Position numbers and translations under genes: made by a program. Positions 22,298 to 33,400 of a DNA stretch of 64,000 nt are shown here, one piece after another. The stretch spans positions 160,768 to 224,767 of the forward strand of contig JAENRP010000008.1 in NCBI GenBank assembly GCA_024741835.1. Reading direction: 5' to 3'. The first letter of the stretch is position 1, and each line of letters opens with the position of its first letter. Source of the DNA: Diplocarpon mali. Lineage: Eukaryota > Ascomycota > Leotiomycetes > Helotiales > Drepanopezizaceae. The notes below the pieces were generated by a model. That model worked only from the letters and a program-made list of their open reading frames with translations. It was not told the origin of the DNA and did not search any database.

Positions 22298-24420
22298 TCA
22301 ATATTGTCCCGCCATAGCTCTCGCCCTTGCTTGGGCGATTTCAACTTGCTTCGTCAATCTCCATGGGTAATCAAACTGATCCATCACGATTTCGCAGACC
22401 TATCAGTCAGTCAGCGTGATGTCCAGATTCCAACTATCAGTCGGGGCCTCTTACCTGGATACAATCTGCCTTTGCAAATTTCTCATCCAGCAATACCTTC
22501 TCCAACTCCTCAACAGTCGTGCATTTGTAACTTTTGCTCTTGATACCAGTTTCCTCCCTTGCTCCGAAGAATTCGAGCATTTTCTGGTGGTCCCAAAGCA
22601 TGCTCACTTCGTTGTAGGCTTGCTTCGGTCCGTTGATGGCCCGCTCGATGGAGTATCCGTTATTGTTAATGACAAAAATGATTGGCTTGAAGCCGTAACG
22701 GATGTAAGAGCCACTGTAGCAGTCATAAGTATTACGGCGAGGAGGTCGTGTGCCGACGAGGAAGTCTACCGGAACTTCCACTTACATTTCTTGGACGGTC
22801 ATCTGCATGCTGCCTTCACCAACAATCAACACAACCCTGCCGGGAATCTTCAGCTCCTTGGCTGCAACGAGCGCCCCAAGGCAAGCTCCTACGGTGTAGC
22901 CGATTGAGGACCAGAAAATCTGGGTGATGTAGCGAACGTTTGCTGGAAACGTCGCATCAGGCATCCCAAACCTGAAAGATTGTCAGTTACGATAATTCTG
23001 AGGGCGGACGAACGCGAGCGAAAATATCTCACTGTGCCGTGCCAGACTCCGCAAGGACGATGTCATTTTCTTGGAGAAACTGCCCAATTCTTTGCCAGGT
23101 GTATGATTGTTCGATAGCGCCGGATGTGGATTTGTTCAGAACAGGTGCCTAATATAGTTAGCAATTTGAACCTCAGAAGCCGCCTATAAGCTGTCTTGCC
23201 TCAAGCCTAGATCCTTCTTTTGGACGTGGAATCTGGTATGATTTTGGGTCTTTCTTGAGTTCTGCAACAATTTTAAAGAGAACTGGCAGAAAGTGGACAC
23301 CGTCGTATTTCTTGTCTTTTACTTGGCAGAAAGCGTGTCCCAACTGAATCACATTCTCATCCTTGAGTTCTCTTGTGAAGGCTCCAGTGTTGGAGTCCGA
23401 GAGAAGGGGCCCAAGGTTCAGAACTAGATCGGATCCGTGAATAGCTTCCGCGACACCGGGAAAGGAAACTTTAAAAGTCAGAACATATCTTGTCACAGGA
23501 AAGCGAATAAGTTACCTGTTCCATTGTAGAGGCCACCATAACTAGGATGTGTCTCGTCTATGATACCTTTTGATAAAGGAGTCGAGAAGCTTTCGAATTG
23601 AGTTAGGTCAACTAATTCTCTGGCTAATTCGCGACCACCATGTCGGGTGGTCAAAACATCTGCCACGATCACTGGTTTCGATGCCGATTTGATCAGTTCA
23701 AGAACCGACTTGACAATTGCATTCTCGACGCTCTTATCATTCTGGATACTGGCGTCAAGTGGGGTGTCGAGACGCTTGGCGTCGAGTTGAACCGTGACAA
23801 CATCAGTGGGAATGTAAATGAAAACGGGCAATCTGCTCTTGATTCCCTCAATGATAACCCGATCGATTTCTTCGGCCATTGTCGCATCATTTGTGAGGAA
23901 CGTGTAGGTTTTACGGACCGGCTCGGCCATCCCAATGTAAATGCCATGATCCATATTCGGCTCCATGGTGTGGTGGATCAAAGCCCTCATTTTCTGGACT
24001 TGAGAAATCCGTCAGTACTTTTAAACCGCGCGCAAATCTAAACTCACTTGGCCGAGATGTCATTCCAACGAGATGGATCATGCCAGCCTGCTCTGCATAT
24101 GCGCCGGCAACCCCGTTCATAGCTGACAATTCGCCGACCCCATACGTAGTAAGGAGAGCGGCCGGGTGGCCCTTGATACGCGTATAGCCGTCAGCTGCAT
24201 AGGCACCATTCAACTCGTTGCATGTTCCAAGCCATTTGAGCTCAGGAACATCGTATATCTGGTCTAAGAGCGTCACTGGGACGAGGTTAGTGACGTCACG
24301 TGCGAAAGGTTTGCATTTCTTACGGTTGAAGTCTCCTGGTACGCCGAAGACATGCTCGATACCCAGAGAAGCGAGTCTCTTCCAGAGATAAACACCCATG
24401 GGGACTGTTGGGGATGCCAT
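22298..24420 (-). CDS. pdc: Thiamine-pyrophosphate-dependent pyruvate/indolepyruvate decarboxylase
   Basis: Non-oxidative 2-oxoacid decarboxylase converting pyruvate (or an aromatic 2-oxoacid) to aldehyde and CO2. Eight exons: 24420-24324, 24275-24048, 23998-23516, 23468-23200, 23148-23033, 22971-22786, 22713-22455 and 22399-22298, all in phase, give 579 residues, a normal length for the family. Introns are 47-72 bp. The fourth (23199-23149) uses a GC donor (GAG/GCAAGA) with a GCTAAC branch site. Catalytic residues are present: Asp30 (GVPGDF), Glu53 (CNELNGAYAADGYTR), His117-His118 (IHH) and Glu483 (NNNGYSIE). The TPP/Mg motif reads GEGS (449-452) instead of the usual GDGS, followed by NN at 476-477. 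The first ATG in frame is 24420. The substrate cannot be decided from these residues: pyruvate is the default, indole- or phenylpyruvate are alternatives. Confidence 0.93.
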
Positions 24421-27400
24421 TTTAAGAATGCTGTTGTCGGATGGACGAAAGGCCGAGATATTCCTGGACAGCGGGGAAATGTGGCGGGGTAGATATAGAG
24501 AGTAGGGCCGAAACAAGAACCGGAAGTTGTAGATACACTATCCTTCGTCGTTCAGATTCAAATGGGATAAGAAAACTGAAATGCTGGTATAAATCAAAAG
24601 GTGGAAAACGTAGATGTTGGGGGGACGAAAGGGCGTCGACAAGAGCCGAAGGAAGCCAAGACGGTCATGTTCCTCTAAGGTCCCGTCGACTCGGTGATTG
24701 GGCCAACCCCTTTACGATGACTAACGGGAGAATTCCAATGTTTCATCCACGAACCGCGTAGTTGCTACTTCATAACATTATAAATAGTATTATTTACAAG
24801 ATGTAGATATTTTGCAGGTCATGGTTTAAAATACCCAGAAGCGGCTTGAGTGAGCCTGTTTGCGATATATGTGCACTTGTCTTCCGCCATCCTGATCAAT
24901 TCAGTGATTTTCACACATTCTGTTTGTATTCAGCATCGGCACCTAGGTACTACGTATAGCATCATCGCTAAATATGCACGTGAGAATATCACGTGATACT
25001 ACCGAACTCAACTTTAATAGGCGACTAACACCGAAACGTGCGGCGAATCTGGAAGTTCATGGTTACCAGCAAAGAAGAGAGTACGGATTTTACAGACCCC
25101 GGAGGAGGATATCAAACAAGCAACACCACTACAACAAGGAGGGGGGATTGGGAAGGGGGTCACAATTAGGGCTGAACAACACCAGCTCCTGATGCACCTG
25201 TCTGCAACGCGCTCACTAGTATTCCAACTGGGTTACGACTCACACATAATTCAAGGTGACGCTTATCCATCTCAGTCTCTTTTCACACCTCCACAGCCAT
25301 CACCTGCACGCCTCCTGACAGCCTCCCCTGCGCCGCATCAATGCTCGCTTAACGACTTCTAAGCGATGTTGTCCAGGCGATGCTTCAGGGGCTGAGCTTA
25401 ACCATACCATTGTTTTTCCCAATCAGGGCTTGCGCTTCCTGAAAAAAGAAAAGATTGTCCAGCATCTGGTTCGGCTCGGTTTGAATGAGTGCAATCTTAT
25501 TCTTCGATTCTCGGTTACCTTGGCCCCTAATCCGGGAGGCCTAATTCTGTACAAGGCTCATCACGTCTTGTCCTATTTACAGTCTACTTGGGTTTGTTTT
25601 AGAGCTTGTACAGAAACTCTGAATTGTCCTTTGATAAGTCTTCGACTCTTAAGATGGCTATTAATTCGATGGCTATTTAGCATCGAATAGTACCTAATTT
25701 CTAGGTATCGCCGCCAGTTGCAGACTATCTTCGGACAAGCATGGCGCTGCCTTAGCCTATGCGATATCTTCTGAATAAAACTCAACTTGAAATGATGAAG
25801 CATATACCTCCCTACGCAATATCAGACAAGGAATATGTACACTGATACAAAATAATACAATACATGCAGATACGCTAGATTGTACACGCCCATAAACAGC
25901 TATAACACGAAAATCAAAACCGAGGCAATGATGCAGGATGGTACGCCCATGTGACTTAGTGAACCAGATCCGAGTGTGTGAGACAGCATATTGTGGCCGC
26001 TACTACGTTGTTAGATCAAAAATCTCCTCTTGATGGCCCACACTACTCCACGTCGGCGCTTTATCAACGACTTGAAAGTCCCGACGGCTTTCGATAATGA
26101 TGGGACACATCTACACTAATAAACGCCTTTCAATTCAAAGGCTCCTAGAATATCGCCATCCTAATTTCAGCGACGAAGCTGTGATACTTTAGTACGTTTA
26201 ATCTGATTTTGACTGCGGACGGATCTGAGCCGACCCTTTTTTCCAAGATAAGTATATGGTATTTAAAACAGGTATTTGCAACGTATCTGGCTTTTCTGGC
26301 GTCCCTGATTACGGTGGCACTAGTTTATGCAGCTCTTCATGAATGAAGAGGACCATGCTAACGAAAGTGTAGGTCATGGTCGCATACCTATCTGCTGAAT
26401 CATATCTCGTAACCTTTCTCTGGCTCACCACTTGATCATTGTATACCAGCCGCTTCAGAAATCGCATCTGCGCTTCTCCAAGAGCTTGGATCTACCCGTG
26501 ATAATAGTGGAAGATACGTACCTCTGAAAATACGAAAAACTAGTGGATGAAGCAACTGCCTCTTTCCTTGACGTGGCTATGTACTTGGCGCTAGAACAAT
26601 GCCTTTCTCGCGGCGCTCATCAACATTCAGTCAGAATCATAGTGCTCCTACTACCTTACCAGCGCACCTGTCATTGAGCTATTCTTATTTCTCGTTATTC
26701 TTGCTTTGATAGCAAAACGCTGTCATGCTGAAGAAGAGAGCTCCTACTTTACTCTACCTTTGCTGAGCGCCGTCGATCTTGCTATCGCCCTGGTAGGTTC
26801 TGATCTCAAGCAGGAGGTTTGTTAATATTGTAGACAGTGCCTGTTTCAAATCATAATTGAAACCAGAGAAGGGAATTGAACAAGACGCCTTTGCTATCGT
26901 TCCGCTGTTTGTGTTTGGAGCCATTGTTTCCTTTGCAGCAGTTTCGCTGGCTAGCCTTTGTAATACTCCGCGAGCTCAAATGGCCACTTATCGGGTCCCG
27001 GTATTTTATGATCGACTCGTAGCATTCAGGGCAAAGATGTGGCCAAGGTCTTATATGTCTCTCGGTATGGTATTTCTGTGTGTGGTATGGCTGCATACGT
27101 AAATATCTTCTGATCAATCTGGTGAGATTGATGAGTGCGCTTTTCAACAATCAGTCCGATGCGGAATAGGGGTTCGTATAGAAGATGGCCGTCCTTATAA
27201 AGAACCGTGTTGTTCTTCTCACTTCGTGGGAGGTTGGAGCTACCTGATTTAACTCGGTAGAGTTTAAATTTAGGACAGGTGGGTGCCGCGAGAATGGCTC
27301 GCAACTTTAACTTGTGCTGAACACACGCCAGAACAATCAGTACTTCACCATTACCCGGCCTAGAAAGCCCAAAATGCTGATTCGGTGTGCCGCGAAGAAG

Positions 27401-27705
27401 AATGCTGGCTTGCTTCTGGATAGTCGCCATGAGCCTGTACAGCGCTGCGAACTACGTCCATGAATGTTGGCTCATGTCATACGGGTAAACGGAACCCACT
27501 TCAGCATTCAAGATTGCTTTTGATATTGAAAGCGAAATAGAAATGACAGAATATATACCTTTGCTACTCAATTTGCTTTCGCTGCTCAGATATATCCACT
27601 AGCTACGCCTTCCCATCTCGCAACAACAGTAGTCTCAACGGACTCTTCCTTCCCTCCATCTGACCAACAGTCTCTGAACCTCAATACTCTTCTTGAAAAC
27701 ACACG
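24421..27705. other. Long AT-rich region with possible gene relics
   Basis: About 3.3 kb. The first 300 bases are the decarboxylase promoter. From 24,800 to 26,200 I see only short random ORFs. At 26,270-27,105 several short plus-strand segments read as hydrophobic peptides (listed separately). A minus-strand ATG ORF of 134 codons (27430-27026) overlaps their end and has no recognisable domain. Confidence 0.5.
26270..27105 (+). pseudogene. Possible remnant or intron-rich gene for a membrane protein
   Basis: Separate open segments on the plus strand read as membrane-like peptides. They are ATYLAFLASLITVALVYA near 26279-26332, SFLDVAMYLALEQCLSR near 26560-26610, IELFLFLVILALIAKRC near 26674-26724 with a Leu/Ala-rich continuation to about 26820, and FAIVPLFVFGAIVSFAAVS near 26890-26950. 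They are in different frames, with stops between them. I could not build one gene model with credible splice sites joining all of them. Either this is a decayed gene or the hydrophobic look is chance in AT-rich DNA. No family is recognised. Confidence 0.25.
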
Positions 27706-28869
27706 ATGGATTGCAGTAAATGCAAGAAGCTCGCCAAACTCACATGTGGTGGCTGTAAGGGATGTCCAGTGATACCAGAAGATGGTCCGGTTGTTCACTA
27801 CTGTAGTGCAGAGTGCCAGAGGGCAGATTGGAACAACCACAAGCCAACATGCTTTCGTCTCAAGGACCGCCAGATTATCTATCGCGTCGCGGAGATCACG
27901 CAGAAGTTCTTCTATATCTTTCTGGAGTTGACCTGGTGCCACTGGGATATCGAAGCTGTGGAGCGGATTGGGCAGGACTTAGTTTTGCGTGGACAAGTAA
28001 ACAATCCGATCAGCATCTCCCAAACACATAAGAATATTACTGCGTAGCGACAGAGCTAATCCAAGTTCGAGTAGTTCTTTGAGAACAGCAAGTGGCCGGC
28101 CGATTACATCGTTTTCCCGTCTCGCTTGTTTGTGAACACCGAGGATCGAGAAGCAGTCTTGGGCCATCGTGCGTGTCGCGAGGCTACGATATGGGAAACG
28201 GAATTCTCATCTGGCTTCTTGAAAGGTACCCAGACCCTTGTATTTACCAGCCTTGACTTCCACTAACATGCCCAAGGAATCATTGCGAAAACAGAGCATC
28301 TGGATGTGAGAACCAAGAACAACAAAAGACACGTGCAAATGCTTCCGAGAGGCATCAGCAATATCCAGACCACGGATCACGTCTTGCATGAGATGCTCAA
28401 AGTCACGCTCCGCTCAGGTGAGGCCTTTGCCTTTGATATCGCCGGCGCTCAGTATGGGTATCCGGAGCCGATCACGCCGTGGAAGCAGTACAAGGAGGGC
28501 AGGATCCTCAACATTGTCAACACCCTCTCCTCCCCCAAGTCTGCGAACCTGGTCGACGTCGAAGAGTACTCGCTCGAGAAGATGGCGCACCTGCACCGGA
28601 AAATGCTCAGCGACGAGGAGCACGGAATGCACATGTCTGGAGACACCATTGCGACTATGGCTTTCCACCTCGTGGAGTGGCAGATGGATGAAAAGATGAG
28701 CCTCAAGGACATGTGGAAGCTGCCAGAGGAGAAGTTCCACACAAAAGCGGATGACCTGGTCGATTTTATGGAGTGGAAGTTCAACAGTGTTCGCGAAAAG
28801 CCTTGGTTCACTGTCAGGGGTCAGAAGCTTCAACAGACTGTTGGGTCTCGCTGGGTTCATGGAAAATAA
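27706..28869 (+). CDS. MYND-type zinc-finger protein
   Basis: Three exons, 27706-27996, 28075-28225 and 28277-28869, with introns of 78 bp (GTAAAC...GAGTAG) and 51 bp (GTACCC...CACTAAC...CCCAAG), give 344 residues. The N-terminal MYND finger is complete: Cys3, Cys6, Cys14/17, Cys33, Cys37, His45 and Cys49, with the typical YCSAECQRADWNNHKPTC ending. MYND fingers bind Pro-rich peptides. The remaining 290 residues (ADYIVFPSRLFVNTEDREA, FAFDIAGAQYGYPEPITPW) resemble the uncharacterised C-terminal domain of many fungal MYND proteins, where a conserved AGAQYG-type motif is common. There is no SET domain. A role in protein-protein interaction or transcription is likely but not specified by sequence. 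Confidence 0.85.
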
Positions 28870-30477
28870 ATACAGTCGACTTGGTAAGTTGCTACTGGTA
28901 TCTATGTTGCAGAGCAGACGCTCGGTATCAACCAGTATCATCGCTGGTTGGAAATAGTCAATAACGGCAAGAATTCTATGCGAATACAAAAGCGTGTTCC
29001 TAGCGCTATATCTTACTCTAGCTTCAGAACAGTGGTAGAAATTACAATGATTACCTGCTGGGACTTCACGGATTGTCTAGTACCGTTCATGTAGAGTTAT
29101 CGTCGCCGCTCAGCAGCATATGTCTCGTACGATCTCACCTGTTTCTCTGCCATATCCTAAAGTCGATGCTTCCTCTCTAATTTCTCTTTGATGCAACATA
29201 TACAAGTCCTCATCAGAACCTACATCTTTTTTGGAGAGCCTGGTCCAGAGATCTCAAACACATAATCGAATGCTTTCTGTGCATTCAAAATCCTAAAAGA
29301 GCCCACAGAATACCTTCATTTACAGCAAATGCGGCAAAGCTTTCTTTCCTATCGGTAAACATGTCGCATCCCGGCTTACTACTCAAGAGACAATGCGCTC
29401 TAATATCTCAATGTCATGTAAAACGAGTAAGTAATGATGCGTATTGCCCCATTTCCTCTCTCCATCCGGAGCCCGGGCTGGGTTCTCAGGAGACAATACC
29501 ATATCCATCACCTGCTCATCTGCCCAGGGCGACGCGATCGCAAGCCCGCTATTCCCATGCTGCTACGATTCCTCTGAGAGCGGTGTTTGGAGCTCAGGAA
29601 CGGGGATGAGAGCCGCCGCAGGGGCGTCATGGCGCGTGGGGCTGCAAATCGGAGCAGTCTGCTGTACCGAGTTCTGACACCCCGAGCAGTGATAGTAGCA
29701 CTGCTAAGGTAGGACAAGCGAGCCAGCGCCAACGAGGATTCGCAGCCAGCTAATCGTTGCACGTCGAGCAAATCTCGGGTTGGATGAATACTAGGTCGGC
29801 TGATCAGAGAAAGGCGGTTGGAAGAGATCGCAATCGAGGTGTGGAAGAAGGGGAGGAGCATAGACGGCAGTGAAAGCGGACGAGAACAGAATAAGCTGCA
29901 AATATAAGCATATCTCAAGCGTAGGTATCTATTCGTGAATAGGTGTTGCGCTACCCAAACTAGCTAGAATACTCAAACTACGCATTTGTTAGGATCAACT
30001 ATGGAGCTTTGATACCTTTCACGCATCTAATATTACAAAATATCCATTTTCTCCAAAAGATATAGGATATAATGAACAAGTGCTGAGATACAGGGTTCAA
30101 ACTACAGCTTTTAAGATATGTAAAAGTCATTTTTAATGTTAATGTTTTAGAAAATCAAATTATTTTCCAATGTATTTTGCCATTGTGTGAGATTTGTGGC
30201 CTACTGTTTTTGTTATTGCAAGGCGGAAGATATTACAAAGTATTGATGAAGGAGGGAAAGGAAAGGATGGAATACAGAGCTAAGGATAAAGAGTTATAGA
30301 GCTAATGAGCAGAAAGACGAAACAAAAATCTACAGACGAAAACCTAGATTACAAGTACAAATAGCGCCATTCTCTAAAGCCAAAAGCATACATGCTACTC
30401 GCCGCAAACCACCCCAAAGTGTCAAGAAAAACGGCTATCCAGGATTCTCGCACTCTGTACCTGGATTAGAGGTCACT
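28870..30477. other. Intergenic region, no gene supported
   Basis: About 1.6 kb. The stretch 29,360-29,900 is GC-richer and has overlapping short ORFs on both strands (for example an ATG ORF of 82 codons from 29361) without domains. From 29,930 to 30,400 it is strongly AT-rich and forms the 3' flank of the giant gene. Confidence 0.55.
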
Positions 30478-33400
30478 TTATCTCTCATTATCTTCCCATC
30501 CCCTTCCTTGCCCTCCTCTCTCTTCCCATTCTCTTCCTCTCGATTCTCCTTCTCCGTCCATTCCCCTCCCTCCATACCCTAAGTCTGCAAGCGACCTGCC
30601 ACCACTCCCCTGATGCGTTAATAGCGCTTCCCCAGCGCCCACACCCATGCCAAAGAACGGGTTCCTAGATACAGCCACTCCATCATCTCGCCTTGTCACC
30701 GCCGAAGACATATCCTGAAACGGATTCGTCGAGGCACCCCTATCTCCATCCTGGATTTGCCGACCTGCCGCGCGGGAGTTTCCATCCACAATCGAAGATC
30801 GTCTGCGAGGGCTCGTGAATAGCTGAGGTGGAGATGGGCGGCTCAGGTGAAGATGAGCCGGGAGCGAACCATGGCCAAGCTGCGAGCTTACAGGAGGCTC
30901 GTCGCCGTAGTCGAAGCCTCGTGAGCGAGAACCGTCGTATTCAGCGGGTCCAAAGGGTGATCTGAAGCGCGGATCTGGAAAACCCGTCTCTTCTTCCTGG
31001 TGATCGTGTACAGGGGCGGTATGCTCATATCCATCCTCGAGCTGCTGCTCTTGCGAGCGCGTCTTCTGTCCCACATGTGGGTGCAGGTGCGGGTGAGTGT
31101 CTAGATTACGTGGTATGAGATCGTTCTCATCGTCCTCGTCCTCAAATCCGCGGCTGGAGGGGATTCTCCGACGGGATGGAGTGGAGACTTGAGGGGCGTG
31201 TGAGGCGGAGCCTCGAGATATGAAGTTGTGGTCGTCTAGTGGCTGCAGCGGCGATCTGAGCCCGGGGCTGGGGAGGTCAAAAAGCTGCTCGTTAGCGAAT
31301 CCTGCTCGGGAGTTTTCGAGAGGCCGGCTGTGGACCGACGATGATTGCATGCTACTGCCAGAGGGCGCGGACGTGAATCTACTGAGATCTAGAGGTCTCG
31401 TTGGGGCGTCGTCGTAAGGCTGCAAAGGTGATCGCCAACTAGCGTTAGAGGATATGCCAGCTTCACGTCTTTCTTCCGTGTCGAATCCACCGTAGGAGTC
31501 CTCAAAAGGCCGTCTCTGCACAATAGATGTCCGTCTCTGGCCCTGCGCGTTCAGCTCTGGCCTGTAATTACCCACGTCCGGAGATCTCGAATCATCATAT
31601 TCGACTGCTTGCATAGCACTCTTTGTTAGATCTGGGAAGCCGTGCGAATCATCCCACTCGTCATCTGAGGAACGCGCATTATCTGAATCATCTTGCCGCA
31701 TGGGAAATCGCTGTCTAAGATCTGGGAATGCCGATATTTCTCTGCTGACCTCGGGCGAGCGCTCATCGTCGTGGCCGTAGTCTCGCCTCGCTTCCTGTCT
31801 CAAGTCCTGAGAGTTAGGGACGTTTTCTCTGTACTCAGACGAGCGGTCACTATCTGATTCATATCCAGGCTTCGTCTCAAATCTCAGTGGGTTCTGTGAA
31901 AACCCTGTAGTGTTACGTTGAAATCCGTGGGGTTGCTCATCCCTAGAGTCAAAGTTCTGCTGCGCCGCAAGTGGTCGTTCGGATTTTTGGAAGGACGGCG
32001 TCTGACGCTCAGGCTCTGAGCTCTGGTATTCTTCCAAGTCGTAAGTTTGCGCCGCCGGGATATTTCGTTCTCTATGAGCAAGCGGTAATCCAGATGATTG
32101 CTCGGCCCTAAAGTCATACGTCTGCTGCATCGAAACTGGCCGTCCCAAGTTCGGAAACAGCGGTACATTAAGCTCCAGTTCCGACGACTGCGCGCCAACA
32201 GAATCGTCTGAGTTATGTGCAGGTGCTTCTCCCGCAGGTGAGAACAACAGAAAGTCTCTTCTGGGCTCAGAAAAACCACCACGCTCCGATTCGTAAGCTG
32301 GCTCTGCAAGCAACTGCTGTCTCTTATCAGGGAAAGAGGGGATATCTCTCATGAGATATGAGGAGCGTTCATCATCCGAGTCCGACAGCTGTGGTGCATG
32401 CGCAGCTTGTGGACTAGAGAAATCCGAGCCCTCACGCTCAGAGCCCCGTGAAAAGGCAGCACAGTGCTGGCCTTGCGAGGGCGTCGCTGCAGGATATCCG
32501 CTTTCAGGATCTTGGGAGAGTTCCTGCGTTTGAGTTCTCTGCATCTGGTCTTGGAAGCCTGGCGGACCATATTCAGAGGTCGGGGATATCGCATCTTCCG
32601 ACGCGCTCGCGTGATGCTGCCCGGAAGTCATGCCAGGCGGGGACGCAAAGCTGGCGGCCGGGACAGGGTCTAGTCGAAGAGATCGGAACCCTTGATCGTA
32701 GCTGGGCTGTGGGGAGTCGTATGTTGGGGCCTGCTGTCCGAAAAATGGCGCATCGATTTCGTCCTCGGGCGAGAGCACTGATTTTGGAGATAGGGCGTCG
32801 GATGGGGAGAGCATATTGTCGGACTCGTCAAATGGATTCGAGCGTGCTTCGTCCAAAGGGGTGGCGTGGCCCGAGTCCATATCTGTGCTCTGGAACATCT
32901 GTTGTGCGACTGGCAGGAAGGAGGACGCTCGATGGAGTTGTTCGTCGATTGCGGTGTTCTGAGATGCAAACCGGGCAGACTGGCAGTCGCCAACAGTCTC
33001 CGAGGCCAGCTGCGTGTTGGCTAAATTGGTATTGATAGGGGCCTGCGTGAAGGAAGAGCTAGATTTCTCGACTGCAGAGCCGCCAATGGAAAATTTAAGA
33101 CTGTGGCTTTCTCTTAAGTGGGCTTCATCTTGCTCCCCAAGGGTCTCTCGCTCATCCCCAAAGCCACCCAAAGCGCCAATAGTCTGACCTCTCTCGGCTG
33201 GATTTTCAGAGATAATCTCATCTTCTGCTCGATCACGACCCTTGAGAGCAGTGGCTTCAGCATTGTCGTTTTGCGTCTCGTAACTCACAGCTCTGTCCAG
33301 CGAAAGACTCTCAGCAGCATGAAACGAATCCTCGCTCTCGTTCTCGTCGGCCAATTCACTCTCCAGACAATGCTCATTCTGGTCCAGTGCGGTATGCGGT

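Noticed and set aside
5594..24420. Idea that the monooxygenase and the decarboxylase form an indole-3-acetic acid pathway
   Set aside because: They are about 15 kb apart with unrelated housekeeping genes between them, and neither substrate can be assigned.
24418..24516. N-terminal extension of the decarboxylase to 24516
   Set aside because: The extension begins with TTG; the first ATG at 24420 gives the normal family N-terminus.
28388..28989. ORFs antisense to, and in other frames of, the MYND gene
   Set aside because: Fully explained as shadows of the third MYND exon, whose frame is fixed by two phase-consistent introns.
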